Source of the DNA: Hermetia illucens
Taxonomy: Eukaryota; Arthropoda; Insecta; Diptera; Stratiomyidae
Direction: 5' to 3'
NCBI RefSeq assembly: GCF_905115235.1
Contig: NC_051852.1
Coordinates: 119,116,027-119,180,026 of the forward strand
DNA: 64,000 nucleotides
Part shown: positions 34,618-45,720 of the stretch, in pieces
How positions within the stretch are numbered: the stretch's first letter is position 1
Layout of the letters: every line of letters begins with the position of its first letter
Translations under genes and position numbers: made by a program
Notes under the pieces: generated by a model
What the model was told of the DNA's origin: nothing
Database searches by the model: none
The model's input: only the letters and a program-made list of their open reading frames with translations

Positions 34618-37600
34618 GGACAGACAGACAGACAGACAGACGGTAAACCGATTTTAATAAGGTTTTGTGTTTACACAAAACCTTAAAAATGTTGGTAGGA
34701 TTTTTTCTATCAAACTTTTTTTCCTTTTAAAATACAATATTACCTCCTTGGGGGTTACACATTAGCAAAGTCGTCACTTTAAACTCAACTCAACCCAACC
34801 AATCGTAAGACATTTTGTAATTTGGAGAAAGGAATGCCACATTAACAGTGCTAAATCTTCCCTGGTTGTTTTTTAAAATCTGGAAATTCAGAGACCTAAT
34901 CACCAAGTTGAGTTTATTCTACGCCAATATTTCTTCTGTGTTGCTATATAATAATAATAATCGTTGACGCAACAATCAGGACCTTGAATTGTGCTAAAGC
35001 ACTTCATTCAAGATCGTAACGGCACACTACAGGATTACGGTACCTTATAGGAGGCAATGTGTTCAGCATTGCGCTCGCTCGAGATTGTAGCCCTGATTTG
35101 ACTCAGGTACTCATTCACAGCTGAGTCGACTGGTATCCGACGTCAAATCACGATACAAATCCCACTGCCACCAGTGAGATTTGAACTGCGACCTTCCGTA
35201 CGACAGCTTTGTGCTCTAACCACTTAGCTGTCAAAAACTTTCTGTCGAGGAAGAGCAAGCGAATCTGAACTCTGCGAACTGATCTACCACGATCCACACG
35301 ATGTTGGCGTGGTCAATGTAAGAAAGTCCAGAATAGAAACAGGCTGTTCTCTGTGGAGCCTTCGAGGTGTTTATTTATGTGACGTCAGGGAGCACGCAAA
35401 TACTCTCCAGTTCTGAAGCTCAAGACGGGTGCCCTTCTTCGGAATCTTAATGATCATATTCTTCCACTTTCTGGGTGGTTCACTCTCTCTGCTCCTTCCA
35501 CTCTTTGGAAAAGATCTCGGATCCTCAGGATTTCCGTATAAGTGGAAGTATGAGCTCCGCAGAATCTGCAGGAGCAGTGATGAATAGCTTTGCAGGGAGA
35601 CTATCACTCCATTTGGATACATTAGGATATGAGTTCTCTTCTATTTGGAGGAATAGTTCGTATCCGCATGTTACGGTGACTAACCGTTTCATTCGCATGG
35701 GATAGAATTTCACCGGACGTGATACGTTTGAGAATTGTAGTAAAGTGTTCCGTCCACCTGTTCAGCTGCTCGTCATCCTGGATGAGTAGTCGACGATGTG
35801 CGACCACTTGCAAGTTGTTTCGTGATGCGGTTATGAAGTCGTTATCTGCGACAGGTTCTGCTTCATTGATATAATAAACATAACAAATTCTCATTTTCAC
35901 GGCGAGCACCACGCACAACTTCCCGAGATTTCGTCCGGTATCGCAGTTCGAGCGCGTCACGACCACCATCATTCGATTAATAGAACCTTCAATCCCTTAC
36001 GTTCATCGGTCCGCCTCCTCCTGCGCAGTCAGCCAGATCTTGTGACGCCCCTTCGGGACGTGGCCGACGACCTGAGTAGCTCCAGAGAAAAGAGCAGTTT
36101 TAATGGCCGCTGCTATATAGAAGCAACAAATTGATCACCATTTTTGTTTGAAAGCTATGTTTCTGGCTTTCCGGGTTGATAGTCACGTGAATATTTTCTT
36201 ACCTTATCTTTCTCACTGTATATTCCACCTCCTATCGGGTACGATGGGGATAGTCTGTTTGACCCAAACAGGCGACTGTGAACGAGACATTCTAGGCTCC
36301 AACGCGCGGTCGCGCAACCTCCGTCGCGTTCGAATGTGTGCAAGACTCTTCCCTTTCCATGAAATTTCAAAGAATGTGCTGGAAGTTGAATCTCCTGTGT
36401 TTAGTCTTCTTGCGTTGATCCTATTCCACTATACTATTTTGCGTGTCATATTACAAAAGCATAAATCTATGGGACAAAACGCCTCAAACGCACCAAACGC
36501 CATCGCTGTCAGTTCCTGATAATGTGCTTCAGCTGTCTCTATATTTTCCTGGGAAGCTTGTACTCTTCCTCCAAAAGTAGTTCTAGGGCCACGTCAGTCT
36601 CTTAAGATAGAGGGTTCCATTACATGCTTAAACAGCTCTGATAAAAACTATTATTTTCTCTGGAATGTCCCTCCTGCTTGAAGCAAGTCAAATATACTCC
36701 TTTCTCATCCTATCGCAATCTTTTTCGAAGTCGACGAAGAGCAGGTGGAGCGGTGATTTAAAGTAACAAACAATGCTCTACAATGATCTGAAGAGTGTTA
36801 ATGTGGTCGGTACAGAAGGATCCAGAACGAAAATCAACACAATCTCTGTAGATTAAGTTTTCCGAGTACTCCTTGATTCGTTCCAGGATATATTTAGATA
36901 ATATTTTCACGGCGGCGGGAAGCACACAAATATCCCTCCAAGTGTCGCACCCAAGACTAGTGCCCTTCTTCGAAATCTTAACGATCTTCAACTTCTGCCA
37001 TCGTTTGGAAAATATCTTAGGTTTCCAACATTTACCCTGAAAAGACTGCAGAAACTGCCTGAAAAACGTTTGCAGGAGGCTGTCAAGGTCGGCGGTACTA
37101 CTTCCTATAAGCGCGGTAATTTCGCTTCTGTTTGAAGAAGCATTTGCTCTCCGCATGTTTGTTAAAGTGGCTTGCTATATCATCCTAAAGAGGTGGAACT
37201 TCATCGGATGTTATACGATTCCGAATCGCGGTGAAAAGCTTCTTCCGATTCTTTAGCTGTTCATCATCGTAAATGAGAAACCTACCGTTAACCGTCATCT
37301 ATTGGGTTCCACATTTTCACAATCGGTCACATCTTGTAACATCTTTTAAGTACGTGACCGATATCATTATCCACATCAGAGTTAAATCACTTTTGATGGC
37401 GGCGCAGTGCTCATCAATATTCTGGAGCATGTTATTTACAGTTTTGCTCGTTTGCGCAGTAAAAATGTTTTCCAATTATCCTTCTCCACTATATCGGAAA
37501 ACTCCGTTAGTGTATACCATTGTATAGTTGTACTTCACCTTAACCTACAATTGAATCTTGCAGACAAGATCCTGTTAATTTGTGGGGCGCAACCTGCAAA

Positions 37601-40600
37601 TTTCAGAACTCTACTCCCTCTCTCGGATAGGGACTGATTTCACAGTTACGACCTTCAGCTATTGGAAACGGCAGATGATTATGCGCACGCTCCTCGGGGG
37701 CCTTCAAAATGTTACAGCATTTCATTTCGAGACCGTGAACGCACACATAGCCATGTGTCTAGCATTGCGATCACTCAAGATTATTAGCCTGATTTAAATC
37801 AGTTGCTTGAGTGACTGATATACGACAGCTAGCCTAAGGTTTGAATCGCTCTACCACCAATAAGTACGGTGTTCCGTTGTGGTAGCAAAAAATGACACTG
37901 CGATAGGGCACAGTAGCTAATAGATTTTAGTTTTGTGATAATTAATAACTTATGAAAGAATTTTTAGAACACAATGTAGGTATGAAAAACCATACGGTAA
38001 GCAAACAGGCTGCAGTACGCGGTATGGGCAAAACAAAAAGACTATACACAAGAGGAGCACCTCTAGGGGCAAAGAGGCACCTATTCTCATTGTACACCTT
38101 TCGAGTAGGGGCGAGGTAGATAAATAAATAGCCCGAGGCCTATGTGACTAATGTACTGGTGTGTCGGTGTGTCGATGTCACTTAGATGGTTTTCTTATGT
38201 GTGTATCCTTATCTTATCGTAGGGGGAAACGGATGCATCTGAAAGTTTGATCTTGTATGCATCTACTTATTGGCTCCTCACTTCCTAGGAAAACAAACAT
38301 GGGTCTATTGCCGATGCCCTTAAGATCCGTTACCATTAATCAGAAATGAATGTTTAAGGAAGCTCTGCCTTAGGTTCCCAATGGGATGCGAGAAGCCACA
38401 AACAGCAGTGCAATGTCTATTTTTATGACAGATGCTGGCTAGTGCACGCAGCAACTTGCATCACATACACGGCACTAGCACCAGCCTTTATGCGTGGAAT
38501 TTTGATCGCGTAACTCCTATCGCGGTCGAAGATGTGCAAGAATTTTCCGTCTTCTGTTACTCAATCCTACACAGGTATGGAAAACAACAACTTCAATAGT
38601 AACGGTAGCAACTTTTAGTTCTTTTAAAATCATGGCAGATAAATCCATAAAAAATTGTAACATGCTCAAATAACCGTTGGTCGTACCGTCTCCAAACAAG
38701 ACTAGGTGGTGTGCGAACAACTCTTTAAGGCGCTACCATGCAATCTCGTGTTGCATGCAAAATTGCCCCGTTGTGCTATTGCCATCCAGCTTATCGTTCG
38801 TGGATGAATCGCTTACCAAGCTTAATGGCGCCAAGGGTTACATAGGCCGTTTTGTGTATTCGCGACGCTTGCAATGATCGACAGTCCGGTGAGTGAACTC
38901 AGTTCTTCTCTTCTCTCGCGACATCGACTCGCCAGTGCACTCTTCGCATTGTTTCAACGGGGCTTGGTTCGCTGGTCAGCAATTAACGGCTAAAGTTGAA
39001 GTGCGATGGTCTCGTAGAAAATGGCTTTCCCAATTTGTGCCTTACTATCCTCACTATGAAATGTAGGAAGATGAGGTAGCCATTTAAAACCCATGTATTG
39101 ACAAGTATATGGTCGCGAATGTCTGCAATATCAACGATACGCTTGCCACCCTCATTGTATATGTCAAAGTTTTTAATCCCACGCCACCGGTTGCAGTCTG
39201 TCGTTTAGCTTTTGGCTGACAAAATCATTGAGATCATCTTCATCAGCGATTAGCTTAGATGAAAGTGATCTTACCTTCATCAATCGGTCGTCAAATCGTT
39301 CGGGATATCTCAAAGATGAATATGCCGACTTTGAATGGGATACTACCAAAGTACAGAATCTTATGAACAAAGCGCCTCTTGCAAGTTCCTTTGTTATATC
39401 ATTGAGGGTACCAATATTTAGGGCGCGGATTTGTATGACTCGGACTAATTCGTTTACATTGTAACCCCACTTTGTCCATTTCTCGGCAGAAACGAGGCCC
39501 ACCTTGCCGCGTCGATTGAAGTGGGAGGCCTAGTATTTTTTCGAGACTTGATATTGTTAATTGGCATGATCTGTTTTTTTTTTATTGAATTTAAAGCTAT
39601 TTCTTGGTCGATTTGTCGTGATCTGTCAGCAGGAGAGTTCAGGAATTTAACATCGTGGAATAAATCCCTCCTCCTCCCAAGGACAAAGTCAGTCAGTTGG
39701 CAATAATCTCATCAATCACATATTTCTCATATTTGTGAAAACATTTACTCAATTAGTACGTTTCCATTCGTGTAGGCATTTGAAAGTTGAAGTGCGCTTA
39801 ATCTTATTACTCATGAATGATAGAATGTTTCAGTGATCGTCTAAAACTTCTTTTGATTTCTATAACGAATTCTCGAGTTACTGCCTAGAAGCAAAACTTC
39901 CACTGCATTTCAAATAGCTCACATATCGAACATTATCTGGGTCAGCAGTTTTAATTAACTTCAACAATAAATAAGCTAATCGGGTAAATCTTATCTGAAG
40001 GTGTTTTTTTTCTTGGGAGTCATAAAAATGCTGGCGCCACTAATATTTGAAGCGGTTAGAAGTGGTCATATTCATCTCATCATAAATTTTCAAAGTAGAA
40101 GAAATGCAATCTCATCACATATTCCTAATTTTCGCTCCAAACCAATTCAATTTCTCACGTTAATTAAAATCCCATCGAACAAAATTCATGCTGAAAGAAA
40201 AGGTTTAGTGGTGACAATTAGATAGAACTCGGAGAAGAAATATCGCCAAGAACGTTCGAAATGCATTCAAAATTTCACTTAGGTTATGCAAATACCATTT
40301 CAGATCGAAATTGATTTGGATCCAGATCACAGATACCATTCAGTGTTTGCTTGCCCAATTCTACGACAGCAAACATCCGAAGATAATCCTCCAATGAAAC
40401 TGTCTTGTGGTCACGTCATATCACGAGATGCTTTGAATAAACTGAGCAATGGTCTACTGTAAGTAATCGTGAACAACGCCACTGCAGACGAAAGTCAATG
40501 CTAATGTAAATATTCTCTTCAAACATTTCAGACTGAAATGCCCGTACTGTCCGATTGAGCAGAGTCCAGAAGACGCAAAATATATTTACTTTTAGACCTG

Positions 40601-42185
40601 CAACAGCCTTTCCGTCAATTTCGATAACTTTGTTGCTAACTTGTTTCTATAATGTTCGAAAAGGGGACAACTTTCAAACGACACAATACGATTGCGATTG
40701 ATTTTCAAAAGAAACATTGATTTCAAACTCATCACGATTTGATGGGATTTGGTCATTTTTAGCTTATCACATACTTAGAAATAGTGCGATCAGCATAATG
40801 AGTACGAGAAGTTGTTATTTAAACAAAGCATACAATGTAATCTAGTTTCAATATTTTACTCGATCCATAAATTAGACCGGAATAATCCCTAGGGGAATAA
40901 GTGATATAAGCCAAAATATGTTGTTGGTTTTTATAAATAGATCACGTTTTTTTGTGTTCTTTTCTAAAATATTTGTTCATTATTCCAAGTGAAATTCATA
41001 CGAATAGAATTATATTTACACACACATTATTAATTAAATAAAGCGGTAATCTTATAAGTTACGCAGCGAGTTGTAAATTGTTCCAACGAAGACATATTAA
41101 CTTTAGGTTGCGACGTTCTGTACTCTCCATGTTAAGTATGGAACACTCAATTAATGTCGCCAAAGCGACTCTGCAGCATGATTTCCAACAGAAAAAGGCA
41201 TCAGAGGAATTATGGCAAACTGTATGAAAGCTCAATTCTCAAGGGGTCTTGTAGGTAGGACAACACTCTTCACATTGCTCTGCAACTCCTATACGATTCT
41301 ATTGTTCGATGGATTTTCATCATTCTTCCTCGACTTCGGGAAGTAACAAACGAGCAAGGGTAGGGAAATTTCACTGCACTTTTCAAATAATCATAACACT
41401 TGACATAGGGGCCCAACCATGTAATTTCCCATGTGGCAAAATTGCTTTTTTTCTATTGTTAACAGATGTTAATTGAAAGTTATCTCATATACTCATTGAT
41501 CGTTTTTAAAAAGATACGAACAAAACGGTTCCTCACCAAGTTACATGGCATTGGGCTCTAATGTGAGGTGACGATTACATATTTTACAATTTTAGGTATT
41601 CGAATTTTCTTTGCATTGTCCAAATTTAGGTCAATGATTGCCTAACACTTCATGATATCCTACTTGGAGCACACTATCTAGCCATAATTTATAATCATAC
41701 GTATGAGCAGAATGGATAAATTGTTTTAATATGAGTCATCTTAAAAGAAACAAGGTTCAGGTTCTTCTACCGGAACCAAATAAAACGTAGACAAGCGAAT
41801 TATGATTTAAATATTTCTGGAATTACATGAAATTTGATTTAATTTATAGAAAAAACAACTTCCTTCGTCTCATTTGCAACTTTTCCATTTCAGATCGAAA
41901 TTGCTTTAGATCCAGAATTCCGATTTCATTCAGTATTTGCTTGTCCAATTCTACGGCAGCAAACATCCGATGAAAATCCGCCAATGAAACTATCCTGTGG
42001 TCATGTGATATCACGAGATGCATTAAATAAACTGAGCAACGGACCATTGTAAGTACATAATTTTAACAATCGCCCAAACTTCAGCAATTACTGATTCAAT
42101 TTTCCCACCCTATCGTACCAGGGTAAAATGTCCGTATTGCCCAATTGAGCGGAGTCCAGATGAAGCGAAACATATTTTCTTCTAA
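24709..42185 (+). CDS. Rmnd5: RMND5 (GID2), RING E3 subunit of the CTLH complex
   Basis: Core E3 subunit of the CTLH/GID ubiquitin ligase, pairing with MAEA. Exons are 24709-24844, 31867-32150, 32216-32413, 32473-32829, then 40304-40458 plus 40532-40595. Joined length is 397 residues (human RMND5A has 391). The start [18 protein letters not shown] matches the family N-terminus. [17 protein letters not shown] is the LisH/CTLH start, [12 protein letters not shown] and [13 protein letters not shown] belong to the CTLH/CRA part, and [12 protein letters not shown] and [10 protein letters not shown] form the RING. All junctions are GT-AG and in frame. Introns 1 (7.0 kb) and 4 (7.5 kb) are TE-filled. 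The terminal exon pair is duplicated, with the second pair at 41894-42048 and 42122-42185, so alternative 3' ends are expected. Confidence 0.93.
24845..26340. other. RMND5 intron 1, 5' part
   Basis: Intronic DNA with short frames in both directions, none recognisable. The first 500 bp are less A+T-rich and could hold intronic regulatory sequence. Confidence 0.4.
26341..27010 (-). mobile_element. LINE 3' fragment in RMND5 intron 1
   Basis: The minus frame reads [40 protein letters not shown] and GISNWW. Upstream lie [12 protein letters not shown]-like and NRAYF-like remains. Same family as 15945-17260 and 58035-58640. The 3' tail is an ATGATG repeat at 26341. Confidence 0.8.
27011..28444. other. 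RMND5 intron 1, unassigned
   Basis: No recognisable gene. A minus-strand frame at 27243-27473 is Lys-rich and could be TE-derived, without a family match. Confidence 0.3.
28449..29376. mobile_element. TTAA-flanked MITE with poly(G) end
   Basis: TTAA at 28445-28448 and 29377-29380 flank a 928-bp non-coding element. Its inverted ends are a G run then TAAGGT on the left and ACCTTACCCCCCCC on the right. The left G run has 21 G against 8 C on the right. It contains an internal inverted repeat (about 28745-28770 and 28868-28896). TTAA targets are used by Kolobok and piggyBac transposases, and the G-rich tip recalls the Kolobok-like element at 7265, though the inner sequences differ. Confidence 0.75.
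29381..30479. other. RMND5 intron 1, unassigned with a hairpin
   Basis: No recognisable coding. Contains a 13-bp perfect inverted repeat, CCCAGGGCAGAGG at 30271-30283 and its complement at 30306-30318. Confidence 0.4.
30480..31700 (+). mobile_element. RTE-clade LINE, second copy (decayed)
   Basis: Plus frames at 30689-31003 ([59 protein letters not shown]) and 31025-31270 ([38 protein letters not shown]) match the LINE at 4811-6059. Later remains ([18 protein letters not shown]) reach about 31700. Many stops and frame changes. Confidence 0.8.
32830..33862. other. RMND5 intron 4, 5' part
   Basis: Intronic, no gene seen. It holds the 25-bp tandem repeat listed separately. Confidence 0.45.
33088..33156. 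repeat. 25-bp tandem repeat, about 2.8 copies
   Basis: The unit begins CTCACCGATTGTTAATCTCG and ends ACTCT. Two full copies and a partial third are identical. This is a plain minisatellite. Confidence 0.9.
33863..34685 (+). repeat. Hairpin-ended 0.8-kb repeat family, copy B
   Basis: It starts AAAACAAGTCGGGAAACCG and ends with a CAGA/CGGA tetranucleotide tract (about 34572-34640), GGTAAACCGATTTTAATAA and the perfect palindrome GGTTTTGTGT/TTACACAAAACC. It matches copy A along its length in the opposite orientation. Non-coding. Confidence 0.75.
34950..35233 (-). mobile_element. tRNA-derived SINE
   Basis: On the minus strand the 5' end is tRNA-like: CAGCTAAGTGGTTAGAG (A-box region, 35214-35230) and AGTTCAAATCT (B-box, 35177-35187). 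A tRNA-unrelated body follows, ending in an ATT microsatellite tail at about 34950. Related copies are at 37690-37865 and 45650-45720. Confidence 0.8.
35260..35980 (-). mobile_element. LINE fragment (RT N-terminal region)
   Basis: Minus-strand text includes [34 protein letters not shown] and [20 protein letters not shown]. This is the linker and first RT motifs of a non-LTR element. Several frame breaks. Confidence 0.65.
36000..36559. other. Unassigned intronic stretch
   Basis: Between two copies of the same LINE family. No recognisable frame. Confidence 0.35.
36560..37290 (-). mobile_element. LINE fragment, same family as 35260
   Basis: The minus frame reads [19 protein letters not shown], then [20 protein letters not shown] and [19 protein letters not shown], preceded by a DDEQL-type segment. 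Same gene region as the neighbour at 35260-35980, so two independent or duplicated insertions sit side by side. Confidence 0.65.
37690..37865 (-). mobile_element. SINE, degenerate copy
   Basis: Aligns with the body of the SINE at 34950 (TGTGTCTAGCATTGCGATC against TGTGTTCAGCATTGCGCTC, then AGCCTGATTTAAATCAG). The tRNA-like head is missing. Confidence 0.6.
37866..40303. other. RMND5 intron 4, 3' part
   Basis: Mostly unassigned. A minus-strand stretch at 39173-39502 includes [19 protein letters not shown], which resembles the start of a LINE endonuclease ('NVGTLTG' type); I hold this loosely. The last 800 bp are A+T-rich intron. Confidence 0.35.
40304..40595 (+). CDS. Rmnd5: RMND5 terminal exons, copy a (RING end a)
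   Basis: Exon 5a (40304-40458) follows acceptor CCATTTCAG. Exon 6a (40532-40595) follows a 73-bp intron. They encode 72 residues ending YIYF and a TAG stop. Zinc-ligand text is [20 protein letters not shown], then [10 protein letters not shown] and KCPYCP. Phase matches the exon 4 donor (phase 0). Poly(A) signal AATAAA at 41037. Confidence 0.92.
40596..41893 (+). other. 3'UTR of RMND5 end a and spacer to end b
   Basis: The first 450 nt or so are alignable with the 3'UTR after copy b; both hold GGGAATAAGTGATAT(A/G)AGCC. The rest up to 41880 is A+T-rich spacer without a frame. Confidence 0.6.
41037..41042 (+). terminator. Poly(A) signal for RMND5 end a
   Basis: AATAAA 442 nt after the copy a stop. 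Confidence 0.6.
41894..42185 (+). CDS. Rmnd5: RMND5 terminal exons, copy b (RING end b)
   Basis: Exon 5b (41894-42048) also follows CCATTTCAG and has the same 155-nt length. Exon 6b (42122-42185) follows a 73-bp intron. They encode 72 residues ending HIFF, closer to the human ending QIFF than copy a is. 59 of 72 residues equal copy a, and all ring Cys/His are kept. Poly(A) signal AATAAA at 42623. It is not a stray pseudogene: frame, splice sites and stop are all intact. Confidence 0.9.
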
Positions 42186-42622
42186 ATCAGCTCGTCATCC
42201 TCGATTGGATGTTGACTTGACAACTTTTCTTTCATGGAATGTTTATATCCCAACAAGGGGCTTACACGACGAAGCCGCGATCTAAAGGGGTCTGGCAGAT
42301 AGTGAGAGAATTTTAATAGAGAGATGGCTTGTTCCGTCGTTTCTGTTTTATCACACATTTAGAGATCATAAGATGCTGATTATTATATATTTGACGTGTA
42401 AACGCCGTTAATCAGAACGGAAAGTGGTAAACTAGTTTTTAGTACTATGTGTCTTTCTTTTCTTGAAATATAAAGAAATAGTCCCTACGGGAATAAGTGA
42501 TATGAGCCAAAAATCTATTGGTTTTCTTGTATAGTCTGTGTTTTGTGTTCTCTATTTCATTATTGATTTGCGAGATCAGTTTCTAACTTCAAAAATAGCC
42601 CATAAAATTAAGGAAACATTTA

Positions 42623-42628
42623 AATAAA
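42623..42628 (+). terminator. Poly(A) signal for RMND5 end b
   Basis: AATAAA 438 nt after the copy b stop, the same spacing as in copy a. Confidence 0.6.
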
Positions 42629-43079
42629 ATAAAAATCTTACAAATAAGGAAAATATTTACTTTATTATGCTTAGTTCCACTAATTATTCTAGGTTCTTAC
42701 CGCGGATCATTGCACTCTTTAAGCTAAAAGCAGTTAAGCGTTTCCTTCAAAACTGGTGCCTATTTTCATAGATAACGGAATTAACATTTCGTCCAGTGTT
42801 GTATATCCGATTGTCCTTTAAGTTCGGTTTGCGGCCTTTTTTGTCATATTCGACTTATTTAGAAATGTAATAAGGTGAATTTGTGGAGACTGTGCAATCC
42901 AACTCATGTAGTGAATAGTATGATTTGGTGCTCTTAATACATGTGAAAGAAGAGGGATTTGCTTCTTCAAATATGTAATGGTCAAGTAAAAGTAGTAGAT
43001 GGTTAGCATTAACAACCAAAATAGCGTATAGGACGTCATCCACAACTACGCGTCATCGCTATCGGTTTGTTGGAATGTG
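42629..43079. other. Intergenic A+T-rich stretch
   Basis: Nothing recognisable between the RMND5 3' end and the R1 LINE. Confidence 0.4.
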
Positions 43080-44700
43080 TTTCAGCTCGCTGTAGGTTTG
43101 CCTGAGAAGCCCTCTATTGTTCCGCACCATGAGGCTTCTATGCCCCGGAGGAGTCCCAGCCGCGACAAGCCTTCTATGTACTGATGGACAGCAGAAATTG
43201 CCGACCTACGGAGGGAGTTTCATAAACTCCGCCGTTTGGCACAACGTTTTGCACGCCAACGAGGAGGCATGCGCCATAAAGGCACAGTATAGATTAGCAA
43301 AAAGGAGACTCCGCAATGCTATAAATGAAAGTCAAGCTCGCGGCTGGCAGAACTTTATCAGCGAGGTAAGTGAGGACCCGCGGGGACCGCTGTCACCCGA
43401 AAAATCGGGACTCTGGGAAGGCCCTGCATACTAAGTACCGGCCACATGGACCGCATTGTACGGGCATTGTTCCCCGAACATCCTGTACGGGTTGATGTCA
43501 ATAGTACGGAAAGCGTCGAGGATTGCCCTCTTTTCACAATGAGAATAGTATGAAAAACAAGAAAGCGCCAATTCCTGATGGCATCCCGGTGGAAGTTTAC
43601 AAACTGCTGTTCCGCCAACAGCCAGACTTGCTGCTTGAGGTGTTCAACGCTTGCTTGAAGGAGGGCATTTTTTCTTGTCGTTGGAAAGTGGGCAAACTCG
43701 CGCTGATCAGAAGAGGTAAAGGGCACCCGGAGCACCTTGCTCAAGTGCAGAGACGGTAAGCTTTGCGAGTGGCGTCTGCTTATCGCACTGTCTCCAAACC
43801 GGCCGTGATGGTGATCGCGGGAGTGATCCCTGTTGCCCTTGTCAAGGAGGGTAAAGCTATCTATCGCTGTAAGGGCGAGAACTTAAGAGAGGTGGTTGCC
43901 CGTGAGGATCGTCAACGCACCCTTACCGAGTGGCAACTTTCTTGTCAAAAGGAGCCAAACTTAAAAGATCGGTTTTCGATCTTCGTTTTGAAAGAAAAGA
44001 TTTGGTTCTTTCTCGAGTACAATTTTAATACCGAATCAGGTAAAAATTTCTTCTTAGGTTTACACTTACGTTTCTAATACATATTCTTATCTTTTGTGGG
44101 ATTTTCCACATCCTCCTATCTTATCCTTCTAAAATAACATCCCTCGTATTTGTTATTTCAACGACCTTCGTACATTTCATTACCTTATACCCTAATTATC
44201 TACGGATTTCGTATTTCATTATCTTATACCCTAATCGCCTATGGATTTCCCATGTCTTTATGACCGTCTTGCATTTTTGCGACAAACACCCCAATTAGGT
44301 TTTACAACCTGAATGGTATTGATGACGCATTATGATATTGTGGTGCGTCATCGAGACATAACTCCACGAGGCAGATGGAACCGAACGCACGGTGAGATTG
44401 ATTACTTCGTTACCCAACTTCTGTGCAGGCATGGAGGTTCTTACCTGCACATGATTGGGAAGGCGCGATCTCCTCATTGTGTGTTCTGCAATGGAGCGGC
44501 GGACGAACATACCTGCTTCTCTTGCGAGAGGTGGGAGGCGAGCTTTCTCCATACAACATTGTCAGAGGGATGCTGAAGAGCGCTGGAATCGTATTGCTCA
44601 TTATGTTCGGACTCTTTTTATTGCGAAGAAGATTGAACTCGACCGGCGGAGGTGAAAGATGGTAAGGGGTTCTCTGGGAGTCCAACACTATGCCGAAACG
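43080..44700 (+). mobile_element. R1-clade LINE fragment, internally deleted and interrupted
   Basis: Plus-strand pieces in order: YRLAKRRLRNAINESQARGW (43280), APIPDGIPVEVYKLL with FNACLKEGIFSCRWKVGKLA (43560-43690), then after loss of the central RT LRVASAYRTVSKPAVMVIAG (43760) and TLTEWQ. After a block of about 390 bp come RGRWNRTHGEIDYFVTQLL, the Cys/His cluster CVFCNGAADEHTCF and WNRIAHYVRTLFIAKKIELD. These are the post-RT region and CCHC-like end of R1 elements. Confidence 0.8.
43950..44340. mobile_element. Insertion within the R1 fragment
   Basis: It separates TEWQ from GRWNRTHGE, which are close together in R1 proteins. It is A+T-rich and contains two tandem units of about 40 bp (TTTCATTA(C/T)CTTATACCC type, 44175-44254). 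Ends not defined and class unknown. Confidence 0.45.
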
Positions 44701-45649
44701 CATTCATCTACCTTCTCCAAAAAAAAAAATATTCTGCACCAAGTGTTGCTAGGGCCCAACAACTCTGGGATAGTGGATTCCGATTCATAACCAGCAATGG
44801 AGTTGTCGTCCTTTCTTAAAATGTGACCTATTTATCCACTTCCGCCTTTTGATGAACACGAATCCGCATATCTGTCTCGTACACCGATACCAGAGACAGT
44901 ATTAACTGATTAGAGCTTTCAGGTAAATTATGGGCCTTTTTCTGTGTGCATATAGCAGCTGATATTGGTTAGTGCTTTTTAAAAGGAATATGATTCTTTA
45001 ACAATGGTGAAGAAGAATAAGGAAGGTGGTGGTCCGGTCTACCATCATGTGGATGTGGATTTAGAATCCCGCATATCCTAAACAAGGAAGGCGGAGTTCG
45101 TGAATTACAGACTGAATGTTTTAGCCATATAAACCGCCCAATTAAGAATTTAAGGAAAGTCATCAAGTTGCAGAAGATCTAAAACATACGTACTGGTCGT
45201 GTGAGTGTTTGGAGAACGCTACATTCAAGTAGCACTCGGTAACACTCGCTGTAATGTCTAAGCCGCAAAAAATCAGTAGAGTTTGATAATTTGAAAGTGG
45301 AGTTCCGTACAACGAGAACAAAAGTGGAATTACCGAAGAGGCTTCGTGAAGTGAAGGAAACTAAAAAGCGTTGACACGAGGCAATATAGAAAATTGAAGA
45401 ACTGATGGAGTATCTGGAAAAACTCTGTGAAGGCAAGGAAAAATTGTAATGTAGCGGGAAAGACTACAATATCTATCTTATATCTTACATTTCGATTCTG
45501 TTCCAATGACGTCGCTTTTTATGATTCGCTTTATTCCAAATTTCTTATTTTCTGATTTTGTAAATCTATAAACATAATTTCGTTTATTCATATTTTGTTT
45601 TTAAATTAATTCTAAAGATGTGTTTTATTTAGGACATTAATTTCAAATT
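44701..45649. other. Unassigned intergenic stretch
   Basis: Interrupted Lys/Glu-rich frames near 45290-45450 suggest an old pseudogene, but I cannot name it. Confidence 0.3.
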
Positions 45650-45720
45650 AATAATAATCGTTGGCGCAACAATCCATATTGGATCAGGGCCTTGAAGTGT
45701 GTTAGAGCACTTCATTCAAA
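45650..45720 (-). mobile_element. SINE 3' fragment
   Basis: AATAATAATCGTTGGCGCAA, then CAGGGCCTTGAAGTGTGTTA, match the tail end of the SINE at 34950. The head is absent. Confidence 0.7.

Noticed and set aside
34572-34640. Regular short repeats resembling an array
   Set aside because: It is a CAGA/CGGA tetranucleotide tract inside a dispersed repeat, with no spacers; not a CRISPR array.
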